A DNA stretch of 64,000 nucleotides from Bathynomus jamesi. Lineage: Eukaryota > Arthropoda > Malacostraca > Isopoda > Cirolanidae. The DNA is taken from positions 1 through 64,000 of the forward strand of contig JAJOZX010007483.1 in the NCBI GenBank assembly GCA_023014485.1, given 5' to 3'. Position numbers and translations under genes: made by a program. The notes beneath the pieces are model-generated. The model did not search any database and was not told the DNA's origin. It saw only the letters and a list, made by a program, of their open reading frames with translations. How positions within the stretch are numbered: position 1 is the stretch's first letter; each line of letters starts with the position of its first letter. Below, piece after piece: positions 9,982 to 20,207 of this stretch.

Positions 9982-10383
9982 GTGTATAAAATTATATTCA
10001 CCCCGTCTAAATCGATTTACCATTTATTTAAATACAAGGATGTTATTCCTACACTTCTTAAGTCATCTATAGTTTATCAATACAAGTGTGACCACTGTAT
10101 GGGGTCATATATAGGTAAAACTAAAAGACATTTAAAATCTCGTATTTACGAACATCTCGGTAAATCGGTCCGTACAAATTTACCCCTTGGCAAACCACCT
10201 AATTCTCTCATACGTAATCACTCGCACAACAATAACCACCCAATTTCACAGTCTAATTTCACCGTACTTGCTGCTGGAAGCTCTGACCTTAAGCTTAAAA
10301 TTATGGAGTCTCTGTTTATTTATAAACTAAAACCAGACCTAAATTCTGACGAATCATCGATAGATCTGCTATGTTTTGGTTAA
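9982..10383 (+). pseudogene. Penelope-like GIY-YIG endonuclease, duplicated arm
   Basis: Nearly identical in protein sequence to the C-terminal 130 residues of the minus-strand copy, from IIFTPSKSIYHLFKYKDV to DLLCFG. One substitution (TPSK for TLSK) shows the arms have begun to diverge. It lacks RT sequence because the duplication begins inside the coding region. Confidence 0.85.
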
Positions 10384-10584
10384 GGTACTAGTTTATTTTA
10401 TTTACATTTTAGTTTTAATGCTTTTACTTTTTATAATTTTAACTTTTTAACTTCACATTTATTTACCTTTTAGTTTTAATGTTTTACATTTTCTTAGCTA
10501 CTTTTTATAATTTTTTTTTAAGTTTATTTTAAATTGTTATTAAGCAATTTGTATTTTGTAATTTTGTATGTGATTTGGAATTTT

Positions 10585-10640
10585 ATTGTTTTAGCCCTGA
10601 AGATGGAATTAGTGCATTCCGAAACGTTGGTACTATTAAA
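10585..10640 (+). ncRNA. hammerhead-like ribozyme motif (Penelope end, right arm)
   Basis: CTGAAGA at 10,597, helix II GGAAT/ATTCC, GAAA at 10,621, palindromic ACGT and T at the predicted cleavage position. Flanks AGCC and GGTACT can pair as a short helix I, with GTTT/AAAC beyond an internal loop. Confidence 0.6.
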
Positions 10641-10682
10641 CCTTGAAGGATGTTTTGTATTTTCTCTGGTGTTCCTGTTATT

Positions 10683-10709
10683 ATATATATATATATATAA
10701 CTGTATAAT

Positions 10710-10760
<51 letters not shown>

Positions 10761-10762
10761 TA
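10683..10762. repeat. (TA)n tracts
   Basis: TA-rich runs at the outer end of the Penelope right arm, followed by a short (GT)n. Confidence 0.9.
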
Positions 10763-10911
10763 TGTGTGTGTGTGTACATATATAAAATTGATGTTTAAAA
10801 AATCATCGAATATATTATGAAGTAATAACTTTAAGTGTATTCCTTAAGGGCTTAAGGGGTACAAATTAATATGGAGAAATGAAGTCTATGTAAAATTAAA
10901 ATGTTATTAAT

Positions 10912-10936
10912 TAATTAATTAATTAATTAATTAATG
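10912..10936. repeat. (TTAA)n tandem repeat
   Basis: Six or more perfect TTAA units. The surrounding 10,780-11,080 holds no recognisable gene. Confidence 0.9.
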
Positions 10937-11080
10937 TCACATTAACAGAAAGAATCATAGATGTCTCTAAGGCTAAGTCTTAGTCAAACATTAATCACAC
11001 TTGCTATTAGTGATTGCATATTATTTAAGAGTTTCTAAAATATTATGCATATTTAAACTATCTATAAAAGGATAGGATTT

Positions 11081-11093
11081 GATGTCACACACA

Positions 11094-11145
<52 letters not shown>

Positions 11146-11146
11146 C
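11081..11146. repeat. (CA)n then (TA)n microsatellite
   Basis: CA run followed by a short TA run. After it, 11,150-11,335 is unassigned GC-richer sequence with no coding evidence. Confidence 0.9.
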
Positions 11147-11874
11147 AGTGCTTATCAGAGGGGGGCTAGGAGGGCCATTTGGCCTGGGCCTCAAGCTTAA
11201 GGGGGGGGCCTCAAATTTAGAAACTTTCAGGTTTGAATATAATATTTTGCAGTGAAGGTAATACTTGGGTTTAGCTATGGGTCTCAAAAGCTGGAAATGG
11301 CCCGGGCCTCTCTGGACCTCTGAGAGGGCCTGTATATATACATTAGTGATGTAGCGGATGTCATTTTTTTCACATCCGCGGATGCGGATGCGGATGAGGA
11401 TGTTTGATTTCAACATCCGCGGATGCGGATGCGGATGTCTACATTTTCGTTATTTTTTAGGATATATTCGAGATTTGTTGTGTTTAACGTATATAATAAG
11501 TTATTATATAGAGAGAGCTGTAGCTATAATGTAGTATAATTGATTAATTGTACAATAATTGCTGTACTTTTCTCTGAACATATAAAATAATATCAAGCAT
11601 CTAACTAATATAGAAATCAATCAGTGAATTCGTCTGCAAATAAATTCGTTATATTTTGTTGAGTTTCAGCCACAATTATAAACCATAATTGTGTTACCAG
11701 GATGCGGGACGTGAACCCAACTCAAATGCACCCCACCGACCTCTTTCCCCAACCTGCATCCTTTTAGAAAGAGACCTTTAATTAGCTTGATAACTATTTA
11801 TATTAAGTTTAAAGTTTTATTAGGCATATTTATAAATGAGTAATTAAAATAAAGTAAACTAAGATGTTCATCGT

Positions 11875-12405
11875 TTAATATTCAAACTTAATTATAGGAA
11901 GGTTATGCTTAAGGAACATTAACTTTTCTGCCTTTTCTGCTGCCAGTCTGTTTCTCTTTTCATCATATATTAATCCAGCACTGCTAAATAATCTCTCGCT
12001 TGGTACGTTTGTTGGAGGACAGGCTAAATGTTTCCTTGCAAGTTTACTCAAGTATGGATAGATATTCTGCGTATTTTTCCACCAACTAATAGGATTGTCA
12101 CATGTAGCCAGGCGTTTTTCTTGGTGATAGCTCTCGATCATTTTTACTACATCTTTTGACATCGCGTAGGTCTCGTCATTGCTGCTTGACTCAAGAAACT
12201 GAGAGACAGATTCTGTGATAGATTTGCTTGTTGAAGGTGTTGGTTCTGTCACTGAAACTTTTATTCTTTTGGTGGGTGGCGAAGCGACAGATTCAAGAGA
12301 TTGAAGCTCTTCAACTGCTTTGCCAAGTGATGATTTAACTCGTTCTAATGTACTAGGTGAAAATAACTTAGCTTTGTAACGTGGATCTAAGTAGGTTGCA
12401 AGAGA
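11875..12405 (-). pseudogene. hAT transposase, C-terminal part with dimerisation domain
   Basis: Starts in ATYLDPRYKAKLF (a conserved hAT block) and runs to the hATC dimerisation domain: NPISWWKNTQNIYPYLSKLA, then CPPTNVPSERLFSSAG and the KLMFLKHN ending. Frames join at about 12,252. There is a stop near 12,408, and the upstream catalytic part is deleted. Proteins of this type act in the nucleus as dimers or octamers; this one cannot work. Confidence 0.85.
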
Positions 12406-12629
12406 GTAACTTCATACAAGAACAGCCTCTCGTCTTGTCGCTTGCATCACTTTTGCGCACAATGAACTAGTTCTATTAATATAGTAGAATTTGATAATTT
12501 CCGCTTATTAATGACGTTTTATCTCAACGGTCCACATCCGCACGACATCCGCAGTCCAAAGTGCGGATGCGGACGCGGATGCGGATGCGAGAAAATGTGC
12601 GGATGTTCAGCGGATGCGGATGTGACCTA

Positions 12630-12986
12630 CAGGGTGTCCCGTAAGTCTGGACCCATAGGGAAAAATAATAAAATTACAAAATAGTCCAAAAATTTATTAC
12701 ATAATCTGTTCAAAGTGTCCGCCGTTGTGTCGCACACATAGTTGAAGACGCAATCTCCACTGCGACAGCACTTTCTGAATCACAGTCGCAGAAATTTCTT
12801 GACACGCCTCCACAATGCGTGCTTTAAGGTGGAAAATGTTCTGAAGTTTGACCTCGTACACTTTGGCTTTCAAGTGGCCCCACAAATAAAAATCATAATA
12901 AAATAATAAAAAAATAATAATAATAAAATAATAATAATAAAAAAATATATTAAATCCCTATGGGTCCAGACTTACGGGACACCCTG
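12630..12986 (-). mobile_element. nested DD41D mariner fragment (MITE-like)
   Basis: Inverted repeats CAGGGTGTCCCGTAAGTCTG and complement, with TA duplicated on both sides (12,628-12,629 and 12,987-12,988). It sits inside the right end of the hAT, whose end sequence is continuous when the insert is skipped. Coding remnant on minus (12,885-12,697): WGHLKAKVY and HNGGHFEQIM, the tail of DD41D-type mariner transposases. Confidence 0.9.
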
Positions 12987-13004
12987 TACATCACTAATAT
13001 ACAT

Positions 13005-13519
13005 ATATACTCAGTGATCGAGGCACACATGTTAATAGCGTCAGCGTGAGTCAGAAGAAAGGTTTCATTGGTTTGCTCAAGCACCTCGTAGCATCACTGC
13101 CAATTACATCGAGGGTCAACGTACAAACGAGGTTCCCGTACGTGGCTCATAACCACTGGAGGTAATTATGCTTTGTATTATAATTAAATAAACAGCCTGT
13201 CTTATAGGCCTGGGTGCATTCTTCTTCACGAGCAATGTGCACCATGAGTTATATGAAAAGTGAGATGTAGTCAACTTTTATTAAATATTTTTGCATAATT
13301 TTAACTTCCATGATATATAATTAATAGCGTAACATCGAATTGGTTAGGTTAGATCAGACTAGAAGGCTTTCGATCCTTTCTAAACAGATATAAAAGAAAT
13401 TTGAGATTTTCATGTTCATTAAACAAAGTCCACAAAGAAAACTGTACTTATTTAAAGTCGGCTTTGCATGAACTCCAATTTACATAATATGGAGGATAAT
13501 CTTTTGGAACTCTAATTAC
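13005..13519. other. unassigned sequence
   Basis: No convincing ORF, RNA or repeat structure seen in these 515 bp apart from low-complexity AT stretches. Confidence 0.4.
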
Positions 13520-13647
13520 TTTATGTAATCCTGAGGATGTCATTAGATGAAAGCGCTTGAGCACCATTCTGTGTTTCTTTTCCTTCGTGGTTTTATTCAT
13601 CATAAATATTTTTCACGTGTTACTTTTCGTGAAATAATTTTCATATA
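13520..13647 (+). mobile_element. Penelope-type end fragment with hammerhead-like motif
   Basis: Matches the right arm at 8740-8855 closely (GATGAAAGCGCTTGAGCACC, then TTTTCACGTGTTACTTTTCG). The ribozyme-like core is CTGAGGA at 13,531, stem GTC/GAT with loop ATTA, GAAA, palindromic AGCGCT, then T. Helix II has a G-T closing pair. Confidence 0.55.
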
Positions 13648-13649
13648 TA

Positions 13650-14402
13650 CAGGGTGGGCCGTAAGTTTCCATACATAGGAAAAATAAATTTTTTTTTATG
13701 GACAACCATTTTTATTTATATAATATGCTCTACATGGTTGCCATTGTTTTGAAAACACATTTCAATACGTGTTCCCCACTGTTGATGAACACGCATTAGC
13801 ACAGTTGACGTTATGCTTGTAATGGCGTTGGTGATACGTTCCTTTAGATGATTTATGTCTCGTATCTTTTCCTGATACACCATGGCCTTCAAGTGCCCCC
13901 AAAGATAGAAATCAAGGGGGGTGAGATCTGGGGATCTGGGAGGCCACTCCACAGGACCACGCCGACCAATCCAAGCATCCGGAACTGCTGCTGATCCAAA
14001 TACCGACGCACGTGAAGACCATAATGAGGTGGAGCTCCATCTTGCTGGAAGTAAACTGGGAAGTTACCTTCCTCGTTTAGCAGGGATGGGAAAATCTCTT
14101 CTTGCAACATGTTAAGATACCTTTCGGCATTAAGATTTCCACTGACAAAAATTGGTCCAATAATTCTGTCACCCCATATCCCGGCCCACACCATCACTTT
14201 ACCGGCACCTTGCATCTTCGTCGGACTCAGCCAGTTAGGGTTAGCATTACTCCAATAACGTATGTTTTGCCGATTAACCTCTCCATTGACGTAAAAATTT
14301 GCTTCATCAGTAAACAAGATCTTACAACGCATATTCTTAGGGTATCTGAAACATAAAAACAAACGTTTAAATTTTCCTATGTATGGAAACTTACGGCCCA
14401 TC

Positions 14403-14405
<3 letters not shown>
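13650..14405 (-). mobile_element. DD41D mariner, 5'-deleted
   Basis: Ends CAGGGTGGGCCGTAAGTTTC and GAAACTTACGGCCCATCCTG, with TA on both sides. About 756 bp. It encodes a transposase lacking the N-terminal DNA-binding part. Its repeats share the CAGGGTG..CCGTAAGT pattern with the elements at 12.6 and 53.1 kb. Confidence 0.9.
13716..14401 (-). pseudogene. DD41D mariner transposase
   Basis: Catalytic blocks: [20 protein letters not shown] (first Asp), [10 protein letters not shown] (second Asp), [16 protein letters not shown] (third Asp). A one-base shift near 13,990 splits the frame between the second and third Asp. Counting across it gives about 41 residues, the DD41D spacing. The C-terminus ends in QNNGNHVEHII. 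The N-terminal HTH domain is deleted. Confidence 0.85.

Positions 14406-14406
<1 letters not shown>

Positions 14407-14455
<49 letters not shown>
14407..14455. repeat. (TA)n microsatellite
   Basis: TA run between the mariner right end and an L2 3' fragment. Confidence 0.95.
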
Positions 14456-14458
<3 letters not shown>

Positions 14459-14668
14459 CGTTAACCTCGTTGATGTTCCGTGTGTTGGTCTCTCTTCACA
14501 CGAAGGTCAAGCTGGTGGCCCTGTCTCTAGTCCTGGCTTGGTGGAGGAGCGAGTTGCTTTCTTGCGCTCATCATCGCACATAGCCAGGTACACCCGGCTT
14601 CTGGTACCGTCCTGAGCCAGGCATCTAGTCTTTTCTTGAAGACTTCAACTTCGACCCTGTAACCTTAA
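14456..14668 (-). mobile_element. L2 LINE 3'-end fragment
   Basis: Matches the 3' end of L2 copy 1 (1480-1690): TTGGTCTCTCTTCACACGAA and CTGAGCCAGGCATCTAGTCT are shared. Only ORF2's last codons and the 3' UTR remain. (TA)n lies on both sides. Confidence 0.8.
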
Positions 14669-14673
14669 TATAT

Positions 14674-14714
<41 letters not shown>

Positions 14715-14719
<5 letters not shown>

Positions 14720-15190
14720 AAACACAGACCGTGCATGGAACAAGGGACTCTTCTGGGAAATTACATCGACTATAGTTCGAAAAAGCAATGATAAATGACA
14801 AATACTATAGTTTTTTCTTTTTCATGATGGAAAGCCCAACGGGGGCACCGGGTTACCTGCAAAGAGGCCCAAAATATAGCTTCCTTCACCAGCTATCTGC
14901 AAAGCAGATAGGATTCAGCTTTGGGACAGGATCTAGGCTAGATCCTGTCCCAAAGCTGAATCCTATCTGCTTTGCAGATAGCTGGTGAGGGAAGCTATAT
15001 TTTGGGCCTCTTTGCAAGTAACCCGGTGCCCACGTTGGGCTTTCCATCATGAAAAAGAAAAAAACTATAGTATTTGTCATTTATCATTGCTTTTTCGAAC
15101 TATAGTCGATGTAATTTCCCAGAAGAGTTCCTTGTTCCATGCACGGTCTGTGTTTAACATATAAGTTTCTCAGGGGACCATTCTGATGTT
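14715..15190. mobile_element. foldback element, near-perfect palindrome (ACAGACCGTGCATGG family, copy 1)
   Basis: The two arms of about 221 bp mirror each other around a single G at 14,937 (GGATCTAG-G-CTAGATCC). Outer sequence is TTAAACACAGACCGTGCATG. A tail AAGTTTCTCAGGGGACCATT (15,161-15,190) lies outside the right arm. Flanked by (TA)n. No coding capacity. Related sequence recurs at 52.2-53.0 and 58.0-59.3 kb. Confidence 0.9.
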
Positions 15191-15203
15191 GTATATATAT
15201 ATA

Positions 15204-16003
15204 TATGAAACAACTTTGAAAATCTGCAATTTTTAAAGTATTAATGTGAGAATGTTGAAACTTTGCCAGTTACTACACCATATGCATAAGTTTTTGTTAA
15301 AATGTTTTTTGTTTGTTTCAGATTGAATTATGTTTATCCCACAAGAAAAAGCGAAATGTGTGTTATGGATGGCTGAGTTGAAGTCCCGGATCTTTTCCGT
15401 TTGACTGCCGCCATTGAAACATAGCCTTCTTTAGTTAGCTTTATAAGGCTAACTAACAAAAATATCACGACCTAACCTAACCAATCGTCAAGGTCGTACA
15501 GTTGACCTAACGATTGGTTAGGTTAGGTCGTGATATTTTCGTTAGTTAGCCTTATAAGGCTAAGTAAAGAAGGCTGGGGGCACTCACCTCTTATGTTTCA
15601 ATGGCGGCAGTCAAACGGAAAAGATCCGAAGTCCCCTACTCTGGTGCAATGGCAATTCTGTACAACCTTTCACAAGGAACCACCCACCAGAAAAGACCTA
15701 TATACATGGATCAAGAAATTTGAGAAAACTGGCAGTGTTCTAAAGGAACACTCTGGAGAGCGAACAAGATCGGAAGATGTTGAACGTACGCATATAACAT
15801 TTGAAGGTCTTAACAAAATGAAACATTATCCTATGCACAATGTATCTAATGTATCTAATGTATGTAAATGTTATAATTCACATATATCATATGAAACTTT
15901 ATGACATTGACTATTTACTGTGTGAATATTACATTGTTTGCATCATTCAATAAAAAATTATAAGGTTGAATTCAAAGTTGTTTCATTTCGAATGGGACAC
16001 GCA
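15204..16003 (+). mobile_element. deleted mariner, interrupted by a palindromic MITE
   Basis: The right end GAATGGGACACGCAGTA with TTTCATTTCG and the left-side GAAACAACTTTGAAAATCTG are inverted relatives (GTTGTTTC/GAAACAAC), although the outermost left bases are missing. It encodes the transposase N-terminus: ATG at 15,331 gives FIPQEKAKCVLWMAEL, and after the MITE LVQWQFCTTFHKEPPTRKDL then KKFEKTGSVLKEHSGERTR. That pattern (EKA.CVLW.AEL..PT..Q..F) is the helix-turn-helix start of DD41D-type mariners. The catalytic part is gone. Confidence 0.75.
15388..15627. mobile_element. palindromic MITE (CCTAACC-core, copy 2) with 8-bp TSD
   Basis: 240 bp, with ends GGATCTTTTCCG and CGGAAAAGATCC. It is flanked by the exact 8-bp repeat GAAGTCCC (15,380-15,387 and 15,628-15,635). 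Arms are mirrored around the core TCAAGGTCGTACAGTTGACC. The interrupted mariner coding sequence reads on in frame when the element and one TSD are skipped, which confirms the boundaries. An 8-bp TSD suggests mobilisation by a hAT-type or similar transposase. Confidence 0.9.
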
Positions 16004-16037
<34 letters not shown>

Positions 16038-16040
<3 letters not shown>

Positions 16041-16476
16041 CTTTTCCGTTTGACTGCCGCCATTGAAACATAAGAGGTGAGTGCCCCAGCCTTCTTTACT
16101 TAGCCTTATAAGGCTAACTAACGAAAATATCACGACCTAACCTAACCAATCGTTAGGTCAACTGTACGACCTTGACGATTGGTTAGGTTAGGTCGTGATA
16201 TTTTTGTTAGTTAGCCTTATAAAGCTAACTAAAGAAGGCTGGAGGCCCTGATCTTCAGGTGATCCCCTTATTTTTCTGAGTACACAATTAAAACTTAAAA
16301 ATTAAGCATGGATCTTGAAAGTAATTAAAATTGTTTATAAGAAACAAAATTTGAAGGGGAAATTAAGAAAAGCTTTTTTATAAAGTAACTTATTTTGTAT
16401 CATCAAGACATTTCAGTTAAAATACAAAATACAAAAAGTTTAATTATGTTTCAATGGTGGCAGTCAAACGGAAAAG

Positions 16477-16479
<3 letters not shown>
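16038..16479. mobile_element. palindromic MITE (CCTAACC-core, copy 3), composite
   Basis: Begins GATCTTTTCCGTTTGACTGC and ends CAGTCAAACGGAAAAGATC like copy 2. However, the right arm first ends in copy-5-type sequence (CCCTGATCTTCAGGTGATCC, about 16,246), then 180 bp of unrelated AT-rich sequence before the copy-2-type end. Bounded by (TA)n. Confidence 0.8.

Positions 16480-16480
<1 letters not shown>

Positions 16481-16523
<43 letters not shown>
16481..16523. repeat. (TA)n microsatellite
   Basis: TA run adjoining the MITE. Confidence 0.9.
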
Positions 16524-16525
<2 letters not shown>

Positions 16526-17411
16526 CATTAAAAAGGGGCTTCGATCATTTTTTGAAGTGACGAATCGTTGAAATGCCAAATTAGTGAAACTTAATTCAAC
16601 GTTATTTAATTAAACCTAACGTAACCAAACCTAACGTAACCTAAACTAATTAAACCTATACAGTGAAACCAGATCTGTTCTACACTGCACCAAATCTACC
16701 TGTTAAGTTACATTAGGTTTTAATAATTTGGAGTTTCGAAGACCTTCCTTTCGACTATTTTCGTTTCGGCGAAATTGTGTTCTCTTTAAAATTTTATTTT
16801 GGTAATCTTACCAATCAAACAAAATAAAAGTTTTTTTCAGCTCTTATAAATGACTGACTCTTTTCAGAATCAAGAAACGGTTTGCGTTTTCTTTCGGTTT
16901 CGGAATTTCGATTGCATAGAGTTGCGCTCATAGAAAGTGCAGTATAATACCAAAAAAAGGGTCCTGAAGTTTTTTATAACTTCTTATAAAATGTGTGACA
17001 ATCATATTATTAATTTCATCAACTTCTTTAGCTCTTTCCTGAATTTTAGTATTCTTTAATGGGTCTAATGTCTTCAACTTTTTTCAAAGAATCAGTTGTG
17101 AGAAGTTTAATCTACTGAATACTAATCGACTAAATATTCTGATTCTGACTCTTGAATTTAAACGTAAAAAGGACTCGGATAATGTTTCCCAGCTTGGATT
17201 TCTTTCGATTCTTTGATACTCGTACGAAGAGAGTTTAAATTAGAAATGCAGTTAACTTTCGATTTCAGAACAGAATGTAAGGTTCCAGTTGAAATTCCAA
17301 TATCTTCAGTAATTTTGAATTTTTAATTACTTAGTTTTGTAATTTTATTGAAATTTCATAACACTCTGGTTATAAAACATTGCTTATAAAGCTTAAAACT
17401 TACTTATTACT
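16524..17411. other. unassigned AT-rich sequence
   Basis: No protein match or structured repeat recognised. A stretch with AAACCTAACGTAACC-type short repeats lies at 16,610-16,650. Confidence 0.4.
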
Positions 17412-17419
17412 GTACATAC

Positions 17420-19204
17420 TAGGGTGCTCCAAAAAAAAACCGTGATTTTGAATATTTGCTCCCGTTATTTTCTCATTGCTATCATGCTTCTGAATACTTT
17501 TGGGAATTTTTAGCTTGATCCTAACATATTAAGCCTTGCCACCAGCCTCATGTAAAATTGAGGTTTTGTGATTTTCGAATTATGCAATTAGGTCTGATTT
17601 GTAGGTATTAATACTTAAGATTAAGTTACATAAACCTCATAAAAATAAATTAGGGTTAATAAGAATTGATTTAAAAATACAAAGCACTGATATAGTACAA
17701 GTATATGTGCAAAAAAAAAACAAAGACGAGCTTAAAATTTGGTATTTCTTTTTATTTCTAGGGAAATTAAATGAAGATTGGTCTTTACCGAGTTTATGCC
17801 CCCTTATTCCTGCGTAATTGTTTATAACTGTAGCCATCAGGTTTACTTTTGTTTTAGCAGGAGTGGGCCTCTTCCTTTTGGCAGTTATAAACAGTCCGTT
17901 TTGATCTTATTTTGATTTTACAGAAGATGGTTTAGTGTCCCTTTCTTGAAATCAGGAATTAGTTTCCTGTGGCGCTCTACAACCTGAAGCCGTAAATGCA
18001 GTTCTTTGGCCAGAAGATATATTTAAACGATCAGCCATTTCAGATATTTTTTTACTTTTGAATGGATTTCGTGGAAGTTCTAGTATGATAGTTTTCGAAC
18101 GCTTTCTTTTTGATTTTTTATCAGAATTTGAAATCACATTTTCATCATTATCACGATCATCTAGTTCTAAATAATCTTCATCAAAAATGTCTATCTCATC
18201 GTTAAGTTTGCTAGTTGAAGCTTCTTGTAGCTTTCTTCTTCGCATGTCTGTCTCCATTCTGTAAGTGAAATTCTCTTCCCTATTCCTTTTAGCTTGAACC
18301 TTTTTTGAATACTTTTTATCTTCGGATCCCAAAAGAACTTTTCTACCCTCTTTCATTGCATTTATGAAATCAATATCCTCTTTTTTCTGTTCTGTCGTCC
18401 TCAACCGATCAATTTGAACTCTGCGTTCAGCATCTTTATGGGCAATAAAAAAATAGGAGTCAAGGTCTCTAACAAAATTTTCTTCCTTTACCTTGTTGGA
18501 ATTGGAACCTTTCTTTTTTTGGAGTGTCCTATAATTCTCGTAAAGGAGGTCTAAAATCTTTTTCTTGACTTTATCTTTACGTTGTGTTTCGATTCCTGAT
18601 TTCATTCACTTTTTTTCTGTATCTTCTAATACTTTTTCAGCAATTGTACCGTTAAAATTTCTAAATTTCTCTTTCTTCATTGGTCCATCTTTTAGGTAGA
18701 AAAAATAGTGTAAAATGTCCCCCTTCGTTGGGATTCAAACATCAGGGAGTTTTTCGATAGGCTTTTCTATTAGCCATATTATATCATCTTTTCTTAAGGA
18801 AATATTTGAATTATCCTTTGATTTTTTATTTGGATCATCTTCATTATTATTACCGTTTCCGTCTGCCATTGAAAAGTAATTAATTATTGCTCTTCTTGAC
18901 AAAAAAATAAGTATTAAATTTTGTAATAATTATTTAAGTTTATATAAACTTAAGTAAAACTACGATTTATTTAATAGATACGCTATTTATGATAGGTAAA
19001 TTTGAAAAAAAAATGTAAGTATTAAGTATAATAAATTAATTCAATAAGGCATATTTTTCAGCTACCTGGTGGCAAGGCTTAGTATGTTTCAATGTAGCTA
19101 ATATTTTTTTGTGGCATTAATATGATATAAAAGAATGAGAAGAAGCCCGGGGAGCAAAGTTTTATCAGCTTTTTTCAACATGTTTTAATTTTCGGAGCAC
19201 CCTA
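17420..19204 (-). mobile_element. hAT-like element with unusual charged protein
   Basis: Ends TAGGGTGCTCC and GGAGCACCCTA, flanked by an exact 8-bp duplication GTACATAC (17,412-17,419 and 19,205-19,212). Length 1,785 bp. The only coding signal is a lysine-rich protein on minus with no visible hAT catalytic or dimerisation domain. It is therefore either non-autonomous or carries only the accessory first protein of a larger element. Confidence 0.85.
17952..18870 (-). pseudogene. charged nuclear-type ORF of the hAT-like element
   Basis: The likely start is the ATG at 18,870 (MADGNGNNNEDD). In-frame stops at about 18,739 and 18,607 break it. The longest open piece (18,605-17,952) is Lys/Glu-rich, with an acidic patch DIFDEDYLELDDRDND, a basic cluster KKSKRKRSK, and a conserved-looking end FKSKKISEMADRLNISSGQR followed by TAFTASG. 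Similar LP.N..K...I...ADRL.IS..Q.TA endings occur in uncharacterised arthropod transposon-associated proteins, as far as I recall. I cannot assign a function. Confidence 0.55.
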
Positions 19205-20207
19205 GTACATACTGTATAGGCCATTTATTCTAAGTAAATTCAATTTTGAGAACTTAACTCCAACTATCATGTAATGTTATAATGTTATAATGTTTCAGAC
19301 CAACAAAGACCCTAGGATCCACTCATGGCTGGTCTACCTAACTGTGTTCGTAATTGTGTATTGTGCATGTCCTCCGTGGTGGCGAAGGGGACCTACAATT
19401 TTACGTGGGTTCCGAACCACAAAGAACATAAGAACATAAGAAATTTTGATAGTGGGCACACTAGGGGCCACTTCGGCCCATCGAGGTGGCTCCACTTGTA
19501 AAAACTGCCTGTACATTGGCAACAACCGATTTTTATAAAACTAAATAATTATCAATTTAAAACTAATTAATTATCAATTTAAAACTAAAGATAGAATCTC
19601 TGGATCCAGAGGATCAAGTCATAATAGACTACTGTACTATCCACAAATATGTTACACTCAATATCTATATATAACAGACATGCAAACATATCAGATCGAA
19701 AGAATCCAGTCAATTTCATTACGGTATCCATCAATACCAGTACCTTGCCAACCAAAAATAAGTCACGGTCCATATCAATTGCAGACCAAGTCACAATTTA
19801 CAACCATATACATTACAATATATATACTTAAGAGGAAAAGTGTAGGTGTGGCTGTAAAGACTGTACAGTAATGTAGAAATGTGTGTGCACCCATTTTGGG
19901 TCTCCCATTTAAAGGTATTTGTTGGGCAAGTGAAGATCATGAGTTTTTCAATACCTCACAGTACTATGGGGGGGCACCGCTCGGCAGAGGAATCTCTTTA
20001 AATGGGGTGTGTGTAAGGACAGAGATTATCCCCTAACCCAAGATGCTGCCTCCCTATATCCCACAACACTTGTAAAACTATGTTTTCTTAAATTTGTTCT
20101 ATATCTTGGCTGAAATAATTTCATACTATGACCTCTAGTCTGGTTATTGTGATCTTTAATGAAAAGCGAACCAAAATCTATCTTATCCAACCCTTAATTT
20201 TACTATC

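Larger units (their letters stand above)
8934..10679. mobile_element. Penelope-like element as a large inverted duplication
   Basis: The left arm (8934-9671, read on minus) and right arm (9945-10,679, plus) are almost identical inverted copies of about 735 bp around a spacer of about 270 bp. Each arm encodes a GIY-YIG endonuclease domain, then an AT-rich 3' region ending in a hammerhead-like motif. The spacer continues the minus-strand open frame with reverse-transcriptase C-terminal sequence, so the left copy is the longer one (to about 9946). High arm identity suggests a recent event. Confidence 0.85.
11344..12996 (-). mobile_element. hAT transposon with CGGATG subterminal repeats
   Basis: Flanked by a perfect 8-bp duplication ATATACAT (11,336-11,343 and 12,997-13,004), the hAT hallmark. 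Ends are TAGTGATGTAG and CTACATCACTA. Just inside each end are repeated CGGATG hexamers (11,375-11,440 and 12,530-12,625), typical of transposase-binding subterminal repeats. The 3' half of the transposase is readable on minus. The right end is split by a nested mariner at 12,630-12,986. A deleted relative in opposite orientation lies at 33,471-34,421. Confidence 0.9.

Noticed and set aside
16610..16660. Telomere-like (CCTAA)n tract
   Set aside because: Units are AAACCTAACGTAACC-type and irregular; not a run of the pentamer.
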